The position numbers were made by a program, and so were the translations under genes. Shown here piece after piece: positions 10,855 to 22,699 of a DNA stretch of 64,000 nt (position 1 is the first letter of the stretch; every line of letters starts with the position of its first letter). The DNA is from Amylostereum areolatum (lineage: Eukaryota > Basidiomycota > Agaricomycetes > Russulales > Stereaceae): assembly GCA_012932865.1 (NCBI GenBank), contig SAXG01000020.1, positions 124,001 to 188,000 of the forward strand. The letters are read 5' to 3'. The notes beneath the pieces are model-generated. The model was not told the origin of the DNA. It saw only the letters and a list, made by a program, of their open reading frames with translations, and did no database searches.

Positions 10855-13805
10855 ATGCCTAACAAACACAACGGGCGCGACGCCAATCCGTGCATGCACG
10901 CGTGTGTCATCACGCCCGCGGAAGCTTGGAAGGAAAAGCTTTTGGTGGCTTCGTCGAGCGATCTTTCGGCGGAGGCGCGTTGGACGGTGCGTAGCGCATC
11001 TCATCTCTCTCGAGCTCGCTCCTGATGTAGTGTACTTTACAGGATTATCCCGACTTGGTCGACGACATCCGAGAGGCAGCGAAGGTACGCACAGCCTCTG
11101 TCTCCCAGTGTTTCGTTGATCGATCTTATCGTACCCCACAGGGCCACCCTGCTCAGCTGCAACACCTAGTGGCTTCGCAATGCAACCTCTGCGCAGACTA
11201 TCCTCTCCACCGCCCCTCGAGTTTCAAAGCTCCCCTCCGAGTTCCTGTCGGCAAGGCACGCTCGTCGACCCAACAGCAGCCTGAGCTGAAGCCACAAACC
11301 CGGCCCCCACCCCCGCTTCAACAACTCCCCACCCCCCCCAACACCCCACCGCGCAAACCGCGTGCCCAACCTCCTCCCTCTCGCTCATCGAAACCCCGGT
11401 CTCCTCCTTCTCGCCCGTCGAAACCCCAATCTTCAGTCTCATCCGTCCCGATCTCGCAACTCGCCTCCGCGAAGCCAAAGTCGAGCGTGAGCTTGAGCCC
11501 TCAAGCCACCGTCCTCAAACGCGTCAACGAGAAGCTGCTCGACGCCCTCCCCACGGACGCCCCGACTCATCACGCGCAAGGACGCGTCCAGGGGCTCGCG
11601 CCAGGCGTGCGGCTGAAGGACTACCAGGCGCACGATCTGCGCATCATTCTCGAGCGCGAAAAGCAGACTTCGGGAGCAGGGTCGCTTTTGGCGTACGAAA
11701 TGGGGTGGGTGTCCTGCTTTGTTCGTCTGTAATGATCCGGCGCTCACCGTTGCGTATTAGGTTGGGGAAGACCCTCATGACGCTGGCGTTGGTGTGCGAG
11801 ACGCGGACGGAGGGTGGGCCTACGTTGTGCGTGCTCTTTCTCTGCTCGTTTCCTCGGCGTGTTGACTAAATCGTCGTGAAGGGTTCTGTGTCCGTCCGCG
11901 GGGCTGTTGACCCACTGGGAGTCCGAGAGCAAGAAGTTCGCCCCGTCTTTGAATGTTCTGATATACAGAAAGGAGGGGAAAACATCCGGTAACTTTACCC
12001 CTTCTCACAATCACTGGATCGCATACCTCTTACGTTTGGAATGTTTCACAGATCTCAGCCGACTTCGTGGGTCCGATATCATCGTAAGCACCCCATCCAC
12101 TCTTGCAACGACGCAATGCGTGACATCCACCTTGCCAGGTCACGACCTTCCAGCAGCTCGTCATGGAGTACAACAAGAAATGCTTGGACGAGGAGAGGAA
12201 GACATCGTTTCCCTCGTACTACCCGCTCTTCTGCGTCTACTTCAACCGCGTCGTCCTGGGTGAGTGACGCCTGCATCTTTACATCTTGCGCCAGTTTACT
12301 CACGGACGGCCCGCAGACGAATCGCACACGATCCGGAACCCAGATACGAAATCGGCGCGAGCGTGCTGCGCGCTGCAGAGAGCGCACGGTCTGTGTCTCT
12401 CGGGAACCCCCGCCCAGGTGCGCCGATGCTCCTCCCCCTCTTCTCTTCTCCTCTCTTTTCCTCTCTCTTGGACCGCACAAAACGACGCTGACAAATATGC
12501 TCCTCCGACCGCAGAACTCGGTGCGCGACTTCCATTCCCAGCTCCGCTTTCTCCGCGTCACGACGCACGACGTGCACAAAACGGAGGAGTTCGACCTGCG
12601 GATCACGCGTCGGGCCAAGTACGGGTTCGTGGAACAGGCCGCGGGCACCCTCTGCGTGCGTCTCCTCTTCCTTCTTTCCTCTAAGCGCGTGCGTCTCAGA
12701 CTCGACGATGTTCACGTTCATTTCCCGCCCATTTCCAGGACGCGCTGAAGGGATGCATGATCCACCGCACGAAGGCCATCCTCGGCGCCGCGCTCCCGCC
12801 AATCGAAGAGCACGTGATCGCGTTCCGCCTCGCGCCCGACGAGCGCGCGGTGTACAAGTACGTCGAGGACAATATGCCGCACCGGTGCGAGCTCACGCGG
12901 ATTTTGCGGCTCCGCCAAGGTGCGCTCGACCTTGCTCTTCTCCTCTCCTCCTTTTTTCGAAGACGCTGATCGTCGGGACAGCGTGCTCCCACCCGCTGCT
13001 GCTTGCGCGTGCGCTCGAGCCCGGCGAGAAAGACGACGTCCTCGAGGACGAGGAGGGGCTGGCGGGGGCGGATTATATGGAGACAGAGAATGCGTCCGCG
13101 ACGCGCCTGAACCCCGCCCACCTCCCCATCACCCTCCGCCCGTACAAACACGTCTTCGACCTATCCTACACCTCCGCCAAGTTCGCCACCGCGCTCTCCC
13201 TCCTCCGCACGATTCGTGCTCGGGGAGAGAAGACGCTCGTTTTCGTGCGTACTTTTCTTCAGGACTCTTCCTTCCTTCCCGCCTTCCTTCTATCGCCTTT
13301 CCCCCACGAGCAGCAATACTTACCCCGTTCCGTGGTAGGCGCACTTCCGATGGACAATGGACGTCCTGCACCACGCCCTCATCCGCGAACGGATCGGCTG
13401 CGCGCAATGTGCGTCCTCCCTTCCTTCTCATCAAATCCGTTGCACCTGCTACTTAAGTTAACGAAACGGCGCAGACCACGGCGACCTCTCCTCCAGTGAG
13501 CGCACGGCCGTGCTCGACCGGGTGCGCACGGACGCGGGGTGCACGGTGCTCATCATGTCCATCCTCGCGGGCGGCGTCGGTGCGTCTCCGACTCTCCGTT
13601 CTTCGATCTCTCCTCCCTCCAGACGGCTGATAACATAAGCGCGGGCCGACAGGACTGAACATCACGTCGTGCAACCACGTGCTCGTGCTCGAGCCGTGGT
13701 GGAATCCGTACGTCGAGGTGCGTCCTTCCCCACTCTTCCTTTCCTTCCCTTTCCTTTCTCCCCCTTCTCCTCTCCGTCCCCATTCCAATTATTCCGATCG
13801 ATCGC

Positions 13806-13837
<32 letters not shown>

Positions 13838-14164
13838 CGCGCCGTAGGACCAAGCGATTGCGCGCGCGCACCGGATCGGACAGACGAAGCCTGTGCAGGT
13901 GTACAAGCTCGTGGGGGAGGATTGCGTCGAGGGACGGATGACGGCGGTACGTGCATTTCTTCCATTGCGACCACCTACCACTCCCCTTCTTCCTCACCGC
14001 CACCTCCTCTCTCTCGTCTTCCTGTTGCGCTTACAGGCGTGTTCTGATTTTTTTTTTCGATTTTTTTTTGTTTGGGTGTGGGGGGCATGCAGACGCAGGA
14101 GAGGAAAAGGGCGGAGGTCGGGTCGATGATGGGGCGCGCGAGCGCGGGCGTGGCGCGGAGGTGA
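10855..14164 (+). CDS. SNF2-family ATP-dependent helicase/translocase
   Basis: About 16 small exons join in frame from ATG 10855 to TGA 14162-14164. After a unique N-terminus and a Pro/Ser-rich linker (about 11220-11500) come the SNF2 motifs in order. Motif I is MGLGKTLMTLALV, split by an intron at 11706-11760. Next are Ia (VLCPSAGLLTHW), II (DESH, for the usual DEAH), III (LSGTPAQN), IV (KTLVFAHFRWTMDVL), V (ILAGGVGLNITSCNHVLVLE) and VI (QAIARAHRIGQTKPVQVYKL). The enzyme would remodel chromatin or DNA-bound proteins in the nucleus. No RING insert is seen between the lobes, which argues against a Rad5/Rad16 type despite similar helicase motifs. The 3' end overlaps no other gene, and the aldo-keto reductase gene converges 147 bp away. 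One intron holds a 30-base C run. Confidence 0.88.
13807..13836 (+). repeat. C30 homopolymer in a SNF2-gene intron
   Basis: Thirty consecutive C between 13807 and 13836, directly before the acceptor of the exon starting DQAIARAHRIG. It takes the place of the pyrimidine tract. The length is probably unstable or uncertain in the assembly. Confidence 0.9.
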
Positions 14165-14311
14165 GGCTTATGTGCGCGCGGGCGTTCCACGGGTTATGCA
14201 TTCCACTTACATTGTATCTTACATATCGTACACATGACGTTTCTCGCTCTTCCATTCCACCACCTTCCTCCCGAGAATCCGTGGGAAGCATACTGTACCG
14301 CACTTCGTGAT

Positions 14312-16432
14312 TTAGGCGATGAACCCGAGCGGGGTGTACGGCGCCTCCAAATACGCCATGTCGTCTTCGGTGAGGACGACATCGAGCGAGCCTGGGGTCG
14401 AGAAGGGGGCGGTCGGGGCGGTGGTGGAAGGAGAGTGAGGCGGCGAGGATAGCAGAGGAGGGAGACGCGCACCGAGGAGGTCGTGTAGGTTGGCGAGGGA
14501 GGTGGTGCCGACGACGGGCGCGGCGACGGCTGTCGGTGGGACGGTGGGGTTGAGAGAACTGATAGGCGGGGCCAGAAGGGGGAAAAAAACTAGAAGTGGG
14601 GGGGGGGGGGGGGGCACGCACCATCCTTGGCGAGCACCCAGGCGAGCGCGATCTGCGCCATGCTCGCGCCTTTGTGCTTGGCGAGGGCTTCGACGCTGCG
14701 GGCGCGGTGGGACGGAAAAGGCGGAAAGGGGCGGTGGGATTTATGGAAGGGTAGGCGGGAAGGCGGGGCGTGGGGGGCGTGTTGGGGGGGAGGTTATGAA
14801 AAAATGGAAGCGAAGGCGAAAGGGAAAGGGAACGCACCGATCGATGATCGCGTCTCCGCCCGAATCGGCGAGATACATCGCGTGCCAGCTGTGCGCGCAC
14901 CCGGGTCGTTCGCGATCGGACCGTAAGTGTCTAAGTATCCTGGCAGGGCGAAGAGGAAGAGATTCGAGAGTCGGACGCACCGGTCGAACGTGCCCCGGGG
15001 TGTTTTTTGGGATCTGCGGGGGCGGGCGAGAAGACCGCGAGCGAGGGGGGACCAGGGGAGGGAGGAGACGGCGAAGTGCTGAGAGAAGGGGAATGTTGAG
15101 TGGGTGGAGATGAGCGAGGAAAGCGAAGAGCGCACGCTCAGCGTCGGCATCATCTCCCTCTCCTCCTCCCTATACAACAAATTGTAATGATTCTGCATAC
15201 ACACGAACGGCGTCAGCCCGTGCGCGAGCGCGTAGTCTGCGTTCCCGTCAGCCAATTGTCTTGTACGCGTTGCGGGGCGGCGGACGTACTTTGCATGATG
15301 TGGACTGGGGAGAGGGGCTGGGTGAGTGAAGGGAAAATGGGAAAAGGAGAGAGGGAGGAGAGAGGGTCTCAACGCACATTGCCAAGCGTAGCACGAACTC
15401 ATGCCGATGTAGCGTGCCCAGCCCGCCTGGACGACGTCGTGCAGCGCGCGCATCTGTTCCCTATTTCAGCCAGCTCTCATCGCACGCAAACGAGAGCTCC
15501 TCACCGTCTCCTCCACCGGCGTCTCCTCGTCGAACCGATGACCTGCATCCTCGGAGGCCCCATCAACATCCCAACTCGACCCAGGATCGAGCAAGGAAAC
15601 GACGCACATTGCAGCACATCCACATATGTCAGGCCGAGCCTGTCCAAGCTCGCCTTGACCGACGCGAAGATGTGTTTGCGGCTGAGCCCGCGCTGGTTGA
15701 CGTAGCCGTGGGCGTCGGGGTTGTCGGCGCCGCGGTAGCGCTCGGATTGGGTGCGCGTGACGAGGCCGTAGACCTATTTGGGGAGAAGGGGGGGATCAGT
15801 GTCGGATGAGGTGTGTGGATGGACGGGTATGGTATGGAGGTGGGAGAGCGGCAGCGGGAGGAGAGAGGGGGGAGAAAGGCGACCTTTGTCATCACCACAA
15901 TCTCATCGCGCGGGAGATGGTGCTGTTCGATCGCCCGTCCAAGGATCGTCTCCGATAGTCCATTCGAGTACACCTATCCCATCACGTACGATCCCATCCC
16001 CATCGCTCGTGAGCCTCTCCGCGGATCTGTTGTGGCGGGAAAGAAAGGAGGGCGTACGTCGGCGGTATCGAATGTCTGGATGCCCGCGTCGTATCTGTCA
16101 AGGCGATGATCGTCAGACCTCAGGCCTCAGGTTTCAAACGCTGCTGGTGGGAACGAAGATGGGTGCGTGGGTAGAGTAGGTGTGTGGTTGAGGAGAGATC
16201 GGCACGTACGCGGCTTTGATGTGCTCTACGCCCGTGTCCGCATCGAGGACCCAGGGCATCCACTCGGACGTGCCGTAGGACATGCAGCCCAGGATGATCC
16301 TCGACACTTTCAGCCCCGAGTTTCCCAGACGCACTGTCCCCGGAAGACGCACGTTATGAGGGATACGCAGCATCACAATTATGTATGTAAATAAAACGCA
16401 CCGTATCGCATCTTGGTCTGTCGCTCGGCCAT
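14312..16432 (-). CDS. Aldo-keto reductase (aryl-alcohol dehydrogenase-like)
   Basis: NAD(P)H-dependent carbonyl reductase of the AKR superfamily, cytosolic. About ten exons, starting at ATG 16432 (MAERQTKMRY) and ending at 14312 (TPLGFIA). The (beta/alpha)8 landmarks are in order: VRLGNSGLKVSRIILGCMSY, IQTFDTADVYSNG (tetrad Asp and Tyr), EIVVMTK (tetrad Lys), VDVLQCHRFD (tetrad His), MQNHYNLLYREEEREM, SPLARGLLARP, and the cofactor-end ALAWVLAKDG and APVVGTTSLANL. The catalytic tetrad is complete. Size (about 330 aa) is normal for fungal AAD/versiconal-reductase-like enzymes. The gene is divergent from the DUF6533 gene with a 220-bp shared promoter. Substrate is unknown; aromatic aldehydes are a common one in wood-decay fungi. 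Confidence 0.87.
14598..14614 (+). repeat. G17 homopolymer in an aldo-keto reductase intron
   Basis: Seventeen G on the plus strand (C17 in the sense direction of the gene), just after the donor that follows the codons for WVLAKDG. Confidence 0.85.
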
Positions 16433-16550
16433 CGCGTGGAAGGGGAGCGGAGGCAAAAGGCCAAGCCAATGACGTCGCGGGCCGGAGCCTCAAAAACGGG
16501 TTGAAAAATGAAATAGAGAGCGCAGCGCGCCTTCGCATCAGATCTGCTCG

Positions 16551-16580
16551 TTTATATACCCTAAGGACTCGCCTTATAAG
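16551..16580. promoter_or_regulatory. Bidirectional promoter with two TATA boxes
   Basis: The 220-bp gap between the divergent genes holds TATATAAA on the minus strand (16558-16551, about 120 nt before the aldo-keto reductase ATG). It also holds TATAAG on the plus strand (16575-16580, about 73 nt before the DUF6533 ATG). Confidence 0.45.
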
Positions 16581-16652
16581 AGCAACCGCCGTCCTGTCCG
16601 TGTCTCTGTTGCGACTGTCTGAACCCTCGTCCTGAAGGGTTTCGATGCCGGG

Positions 16653-18275
16653 ATGACCAACGCGGACGATCCACGGGGCGTCGTACTCGTTAATCGCAGT
16701 TCCGGTGGGTCTTGCTTTCCCCGAGTCCTGGGCGACAGTTCACTGAGCACGGGTGGGGGGCGGACAGTCGCCGCGCTCGCATTCCTCGCCTGGGACATCC
16801 TCATCACGCTCGACCAAGAAGTCCGCTACATCTGGTCGTGCGTCCCGACCTTTCCCCCACCACCCCCTTTGCTGACGAGAGAGCGCGCGCGCAGACGACC
16901 GCACGGGTGCTGGACCAAGTGGCTTTTCCTCTTCATCCGCTACTTCGCCCTCGCGATCCAGATGTGCGTCTCTTTCTCTTAATACCCCCGCGCACGCTCA
17001 CACGGCTGTCCACTGGCAGATCGATCCTCTTCGTCGGCACGGAGCTCGCCGCCGAGCTCGGGTACTCCCCCCCACGCGTGCGTGGCCTGGTACATCTGGC
17101 AGGAGGTCGGGACGGAGGTGCTCATCGCGAGCGTCGAGGTCGTGCTCATCGTCCGCCGTGCGTCCCTCTCCCCCCTCCCCCTTTCTTCCCTCTCTCATCC
17201 CTGATTCTATCTTTCCCCCCCTTTCGCCGCACCCAAATACGCGCAGTCCAAGCCCTCTACAACCGCCACCGCGCCCTCACCTACGCCCTGTACACCCTCT
17301 TCGCGCTCGAGAACGCGGCGATGATCGTCACCCTCGTCCGCGTCGTCCCCGACGTCCGCTTCGATGCCGCCTGCGTCGTCGTGCATTCGCCCGGGGGATT
17401 GCTGTACTTTGCGTGCGTTGCCTCCGCCCCCCTTGCGCGACCGGCTGACCAAAGGTCCCCCAGCGTCGCCTTCATCGCGTTCGAAACCCTCCTCTTCCTC
17501 CTCATGCTCGCCAAATTCGTCCAGGCCGCCCGCCGCGGATGGGGCGCGGGCGCACCCGTGCTCACGGTGCTCGTGCGCGACGGCGCGTGGGCGTTCGCGG
17601 TCATCTTCGGTGCGTCCCCTGTGTTCCCACCCCTTTGCATGCTGACGCGCGGTCGTCCAATCCCGCCCCGACCGCGTGCCCTCTTCTGCAATGTGAACGC
17701 GCGACGATCCACGCGTTACCGGGGTCCTCAGCCACGCTGTGCATCAATGCAGGGTTCTACCTTGGCGCGAACGGGTCGATCGCGGCGGTCGCGTACGGGT
17801 GCGTGCTCCGTGGATGTTCTCCCCCTCCCCCCCCAGCGACTCACGGTCGCATAGCTGGATTATCTCCGTCGAGTCCCTCGCGGGCACCCGGCTCATCCTC
17901 AACCTGCAGTCGTTCGACGACCCCGACCGGCCCGGCGAGGATCGCAGACGGGCGGAGGTCGAGTCGCGGATCCAGTTTACGAGCCATTTTGTGGGGGAGG
18001 GAGATGGGGATGAATCGAGCGCGGGGGGGTGGGCGGAAGGGGACGACGAGGAGGAGGGGGAGGGGAGGAGGGTGAGGAGGGCGTATGTGTCATTTGCCAG
18101 GGCGAAGGAACGGGGGAGGGGTGGGCGGAAGGGGAAGAGGAGAGAGCGGGGAGAGGCGTTCGAGATGACGGTCACGGAGTCGAGCGCGAGTGGGAGCGGG
18201 TCTGGGAGCGGGAGCCGGGGAACCGGGAGCTGGGGGGATGGCGCGTCGGGCTCTGGCTCGAGGGGTTTCGTGTGA
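16653..18275 (+). pseudogene. DUF6533-type seven-helix membrane protein with a one-base frameshift
   Basis: Integral membrane protein of the large Agaricomycete DUF6533 family, whose function is unknown. The signature lies in the first exon (FLAWDILITLDQEVRYIWS). Hydrophobic segments follow: WLFLFIRYFALAIQ, ACVAWYIWQEVGTEVLIASV, VEVVLIVR, ALYTLFALENAAMIVTLV, VAFIAFETLLFLLMLAKFV and DGAWAFAVIF. The tail is hydrophilic, rich in Glu/Gly/Arg/Ser, with a GSGSGSGS run, and ends at 18275. About seven exons join well. In exon 3, however, the frame before the C7 run at 17067-17073 (ISILFVGTELAAELGYS) and the frame after it (HACVAWYIWQE) differ by one base. With six C they would join. It is either a real pseudogene or a homopolymer sequencing error. 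Confidence 0.7.
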
Positions 18276-19381
18276 TGCGGGTCAGGATGCGATGGCGACA
18301 AAAATCTCCGCCAGTCCAGTTCACGGATGCCTTCGAGAGGCACGACAAGTCGGGCGAACGGCACTCCCCGACGGGGGGAGAGGGGGGGGCTTCGCTCCTC
18401 GCGGCTCGCGACGCTCGGGGGGGCTTTTTTTGCGGATAAAAGCGCACACTACACTAGGTGAGTGTGCACCGAGTTTCGTTCGACGCACGCTGACATCCCC
18501 CAGATCTTGTTCGCCGGCGTCACTTGCGCATAATGACAGATGGGCGTGCTCGAGGCCGCCCAGCTATAGTCACTCTGGGGTCGGATGGCCCGTGCGTGCG
18601 CCCGTCTTGCGGTGATGTTCATCTTGGATCTTGGACGGGGCGGGGCTACGCGGTGATGCGACATTGTGCACGATTTACTTATGGATGGAATGGAACGTGA
18701 CTGAGAGACCATGGATCGGATTGCGCGTTTCGACCGTCTCTGGCAAGGGTGCATGGTGACGTCGAGCGACGGTACAAGAAGGTGGAGGCAATCTGGCGAC
18801 GGCGGGGATCAGCGGAATAGGCCAGCGTCGTGGTGCCTATGACTCCGAGGAGAGCTTGGACTGACGGCGGGCGGCGGGCACAAGAAATGTGACGGGCGGT
18901 GGGTACTCACGGACCGTGGTACGAAGGTGGGAGAAAGAATGGATATATGCACGAGGCAGCTAGCGAGACTATAAATCCTCAACTAGTGGTTGGGAAAACA
19001 TGTACAACATGCAGGAAGACTGGGAAGGTGTCTGAAAGTAGATGCCCGAGGACACCGAGCGGGACAAGGCTGCCAGTGTTTGCAAGTATGTGCCCTACCT
19101 ATCCACGACGATGACGACAGGACACATTGGATGTCTATCGCGATACATATGAATGTGCATTCATCGCAATGCCCATTGCGATCCTAATCGTCTGCGATCG
19201 ATCGACCCATTGAACAATGAACAATGCTATTGTCCGTGCTCCATTGTCCTTCACGCTCACGTGACCTCTTCTACACGCGGGAACAACGAACGAATATGAG
19301 AAGCCGCTCGTCTGTCCCCATCTACCCAGCCAGCCGCCTTCCACATCCACCCTCAATACAGACCACCAATTACCTGTCCCA
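18276..19381. other. Gene-free spacer
   Basis: About 1.1 kb between the DUF6533 gene and the F-box-like gene. Only short unrelated open frames are present. No gene, RNA or repeat could be supported. Confidence 0.5.
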
Positions 19382-21437
19382 ATGATCAGAACCAGGTTCG
19401 TCCTTTCTCCTCACTAGTCACCACACGCACACACGGCGCTGAACGCACCCACGGCGCTGAACGCACCCACGGCGCTGAACGCACCCACGGCAGTGACGTC
19501 CCACTCGCCTCCGGCCGTCTCTTCCCCTTCGACATCTTTCACATCATCGCGCAGTGCATCGGCGACGAGGTCAGCGACTCGCGGACCACCTTTCTCGCCC
19601 TCATGCAAACCTGCCGCACCTTCCACGCCTACGGCTCCCTCTGCCTTCTCGAGCGCCCCATCGTCCTCCGCTTCGGCGGCAAGTTCATGGATTCCGGGAG
19701 GTACGCCTACGCGACGAAATGGGAAAAGGATAAGTTGAGGAAGGAGAGTTTGGGAAAGGACGACTGCGTGGTCGCGTCGTTCACGCGCTTTCTGAGGGGG
19801 AGAGGGGCGCTGTTGAAGAGATTGACGGTGATGAATCCCGACCATCGACCCCCGACGCCGATGGACGCGAAAAACCTCGCGGAAGTGTTCAGGAGTACGA
19901 CGCGGTTGGAGGAGCTGGCGCTTTCGCACCTTGACGGGATGATTGACAAGTACGGGGAGTTGGAGGAGGCATTGAAGGGGCTGGAACGCGTGCGGCTTCT
20001 GGATGTATCGGTGTGTGGCGAAGGAGAGGACGAGGAAGAGGACGAGGACGAGGACGAAGAACGGAAACGGGTCGAGGAGGGGAAGAAGGCCGAGGACGAC
20101 GAGCAGGCGAACAATGAACTCGGGACAAAAGACCCCTACGATCCCGAGTACCTGCCCGCCTCCATCCGCGTCATCCAGCACATACAAGCCCCGCTCGTCA
20201 AAGTCCGCATCCAATCCTGGTCCGTGGGCCGCAAGGAGCCCACCCTGGACACGCTCGACCCCTTCACCGCGCTCCTCGCCCGCGCGGGCACGCTCGAGGA
20301 GCTCGACATGACGCAGGTGCAGCTGCCGTCGTTCTCCATGTCCGAGCCGTACCACGACGAGTACAATCCCGATCTCGTCGCAGCCCCCTCCGACGCAACC
20401 GCGACCGCCGAATCCAGCGCGTCCGCGACCGCCGCCAGCTCGGACGGGCTGCCAGGCGGCCTCGTCTTCCCCCACGTCCATTCGCTGCGTCTGCGCCACT
20501 GCTACGGCGGGGGAACGGACCTGCGCGTGATCGGCGCGCTCTTCCCCGCCCTGCGCACGCTCACCACCTGCAACGAGCGCCCGCTGCATCGCGTGCTCAA
20601 CGCGTCCGACGTCGCCAAAGGCCGCGGCGAAGCGCTGCTCGCCCAGATGCGGCACGCGAACCTCGAAGCGGGCACGCCCTGGCGCGCGCTCGTGGAGCTG
20701 TCGGGGCAACCGCTGACGCTGTGGGTGCTCGGGGTGACGTGCACGGTCGAGCGGCTGTTTATCGAACGGATGGCAATAGAAGAAGAGGAGGCGAGGGACC
20801 TGGCGGAGGTGTTGACGTGCGCGCGGGTGCGCGCGCTGAGGCTCGAGGTCGAGGTCGACGGGGACACCGTGGATTCCTTGCTGGACGCGATCCCGGCCGC
20901 CGCACAGCTGGAACGGCTCGACTTGCGGCTGTACCCGAAGACGTGGAACGAGGCGAAGCCGGAGGAAATCGCGGTGGGTGCTTGGACTCTCAAAGTGTTG
21001 CATCCGCGCTGACTTGATGCGGGATCCTTAGAACATAGTGTACGACCTGCTCGCGGTCGCGCCGGTGCCGAACGTTCCAGCTGACGATGCGCTGCAACCT
21101 GCCCGCGTACTGCCTCGGGCTCTGCACGAAGATCTTGCTCGACGGCGCGTACGGCGAACACCTTGCGCTGGTCGACAGTGAAAACGTCGCGCGGCGGCTC
21201 GCGCGCACGGTCCCCGCGATCGAGCGGGTGTTCGTCGATATCGGGTGCGAGCCGAACGCGCATATGCGGACGTTTGATGTGGTAGGGCCGTGGGGCGAGG
21301 GCGATGAGGGGGGAGTTGCGAGGGACGTGTGTGAGAGGGATGTCGATGCGAAGGATGGGCTGGGGAAAACGTGGCAGGATGTTATGGGGGATTTATCCGG
21401 GTACCGGATTGGGTACGAGTGGGTTCATCTGTTCTGA
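19382..21437 (+). CDS. F-box-like / leucine-rich-repeat protein
   Basis: A probable SCF ubiquitin-ligase adaptor. A 14-nt first exon (19382-19395) joins across a 98-nt intron to exon 2 at 19494, giving MIRTSDVPLASGRLFPFDI. The F-box-like helix pair follows (FDIFHIIAQCIGDEV, then FLALMQTCRTFH). The main exon continues through irregular leucine-rich strands (LKRLTVMNP, LEELALSHLDG, VRLLDVSVCG, LEELDMTQVQLPSF, VHSLRLRHCYGG, VRALRLEVEVD, LERLDLRLYPKTW). An acidic insert (EDEEEDEDEDEER) lies near residue 160. A last intron (about 20973-21030) precedes the C-terminal exon ending at 21437. Its exact acceptor is uncertain. The long open frame on the opposite strand is a GC-rich shadow. The target is unknown. 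Confidence 0.75.
19432..19491 (+). repeat. 18-bp tandem repeat, three copies
   Basis: CACGGCGCTGAACGCACC is repeated at 19432-19449, 19450-19467 and 19468-19485 with a partial fourth. It lies inside intron 1 of the F-box-like gene, just before the acceptor. In the downstream frame it would read as a six-residue repeat (HGAERT). Confidence 0.9.
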
Positions 21438-22699
21438 ACGCGGATTTATGGAAGGAGAGAGGGTGTCTGTATGGTTGAGATCTTTGGATGCCAGAACTGC
21501 TTGCATACTTATTCCATGTGAATGTTAGTATTGATGGAAGCTTGGAATTGCTGAGGGAAAAGGACCTCAGGTGGTGGTGACGAAGTGTGCGAACTGAGCA
21601 GATTCCAGACGGCGACCAGTTGGCCTAGTACGTACTACTTACTACTAGTGACGTCGTTTCAGAATGCCAGCGCGCACGATCTTTATGTGCGCCGAACCAC
21701 TGGGAAGATGTACTTCATCGAATATTATAAGCGTCCGTGGAAGTTGAATATGAATATTACGGTGAACCACCGTTGAACGTTGACGCTGAGGCCTTTGAGG
21801 ACGTTGTTGAGGGATTCGAGAGATGCGCTTGAAAGTTGACGTTCGTTGCTGACGTCATCGGTCACCCTCAGGACCAAATCACGTGGGAGATCGACCTGAG
21901 CACATGCGTCCACTCGCGGTGCTTTTCGACGTCCTCTTTCCTTCGGATCCAGGATACAATGATAATCAAAAGAGCAATGCGAACAACGCTGAAATATGGC
22001 CGGTGTGAGTAATATCTGCTGGGTGCGTAAGTTACCTTAGTGCCTCTACACCACCGACCCTCCGCATCGTTGCCAGCTAAATACATTCTGGCATACCGAT
22101 GGTCCGATGGCCCAGGGTGACCGCCCATTAACAGCGAGTCCCTGACATTGTGCGCGTGGATATTCCAGGAGAAACGCGGGGGGTACACTTTGTATCTTCC
22201 TTAGAAGCCTCTTCGACGGTGTCAAACACCGTCTGTGCTCGTGGCGTGGTCGTGCGATACGCGCGGTACGCATCTTCGTCCTCGTTCCTGGTAGGAGATG
22301 TAGAATGACCGAAAGTACTGCAGGTAGTCCTTCGCTAGACAGCTTGTGTTGATTGTGTGGGCGGTGCCAGGCTGGAACGACCTCAGTATGTCAATGTCGC
22401 CGTCGAGCGGATCCGCTCGATTACGACCGCTCGACGTAGTATTCAGCCTTGCGCCAATCTCTAGCTTTAAACTTACTACTTATCTTTACTACAGTAGTGG
22501 CGAGATGGATGGGCTTATCAGAATCGTCGCAGCAATTGATCCGCCGTCCCGCATTCCAGGTCACCTTCCCCACAATCAAATCAAATCGACACTCATGCTT
22601 CGAACGAGCGGTCGCCATACATAAGGGCGGGTGCACCCATTCCGTTTGCCTCAGTGCCCCCGGTCCTCCCCCGCACTTCCACGGTCCTTCTTTCCGACG
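21438..22699. other. Gene-free spacer
   Basis: About 1.26 kb upstream of the sedolisin gene. No frame shows a domain or consistent splice signals. It includes the promoter of the protease gene. Confidence 0.5.

Noticed and set aside
12079..12802. Minus-strand open frames of 168-189 codons
   Set aside because: They lie antisense to SNF2 exons with DESH, LSGTPAQN and other motifs on the plus strand.
14031..14900. Minus-strand open frame of 289 codons
   Set aside because: It covers introns and alternating frames of the aldo-keto reductase gene and runs into the SNF2 3' end. The translation is Arg/Pro/Ser-rich noise.
16712..17854. Plus-strand open frame of 380 codons
   Set aside because: It reads through several introns of the DUF6533 gene in a mixed frame. 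The spliced model gives the recognisable family sequence.
19414..21003. Minus-strand open frame of 529 codons
   Set aside because: It is the exact antisense of the F-box-like gene exon. Its Arg/Gly/His-rich, low-complexity translation has no domain and arises from GC-rich codon bias.
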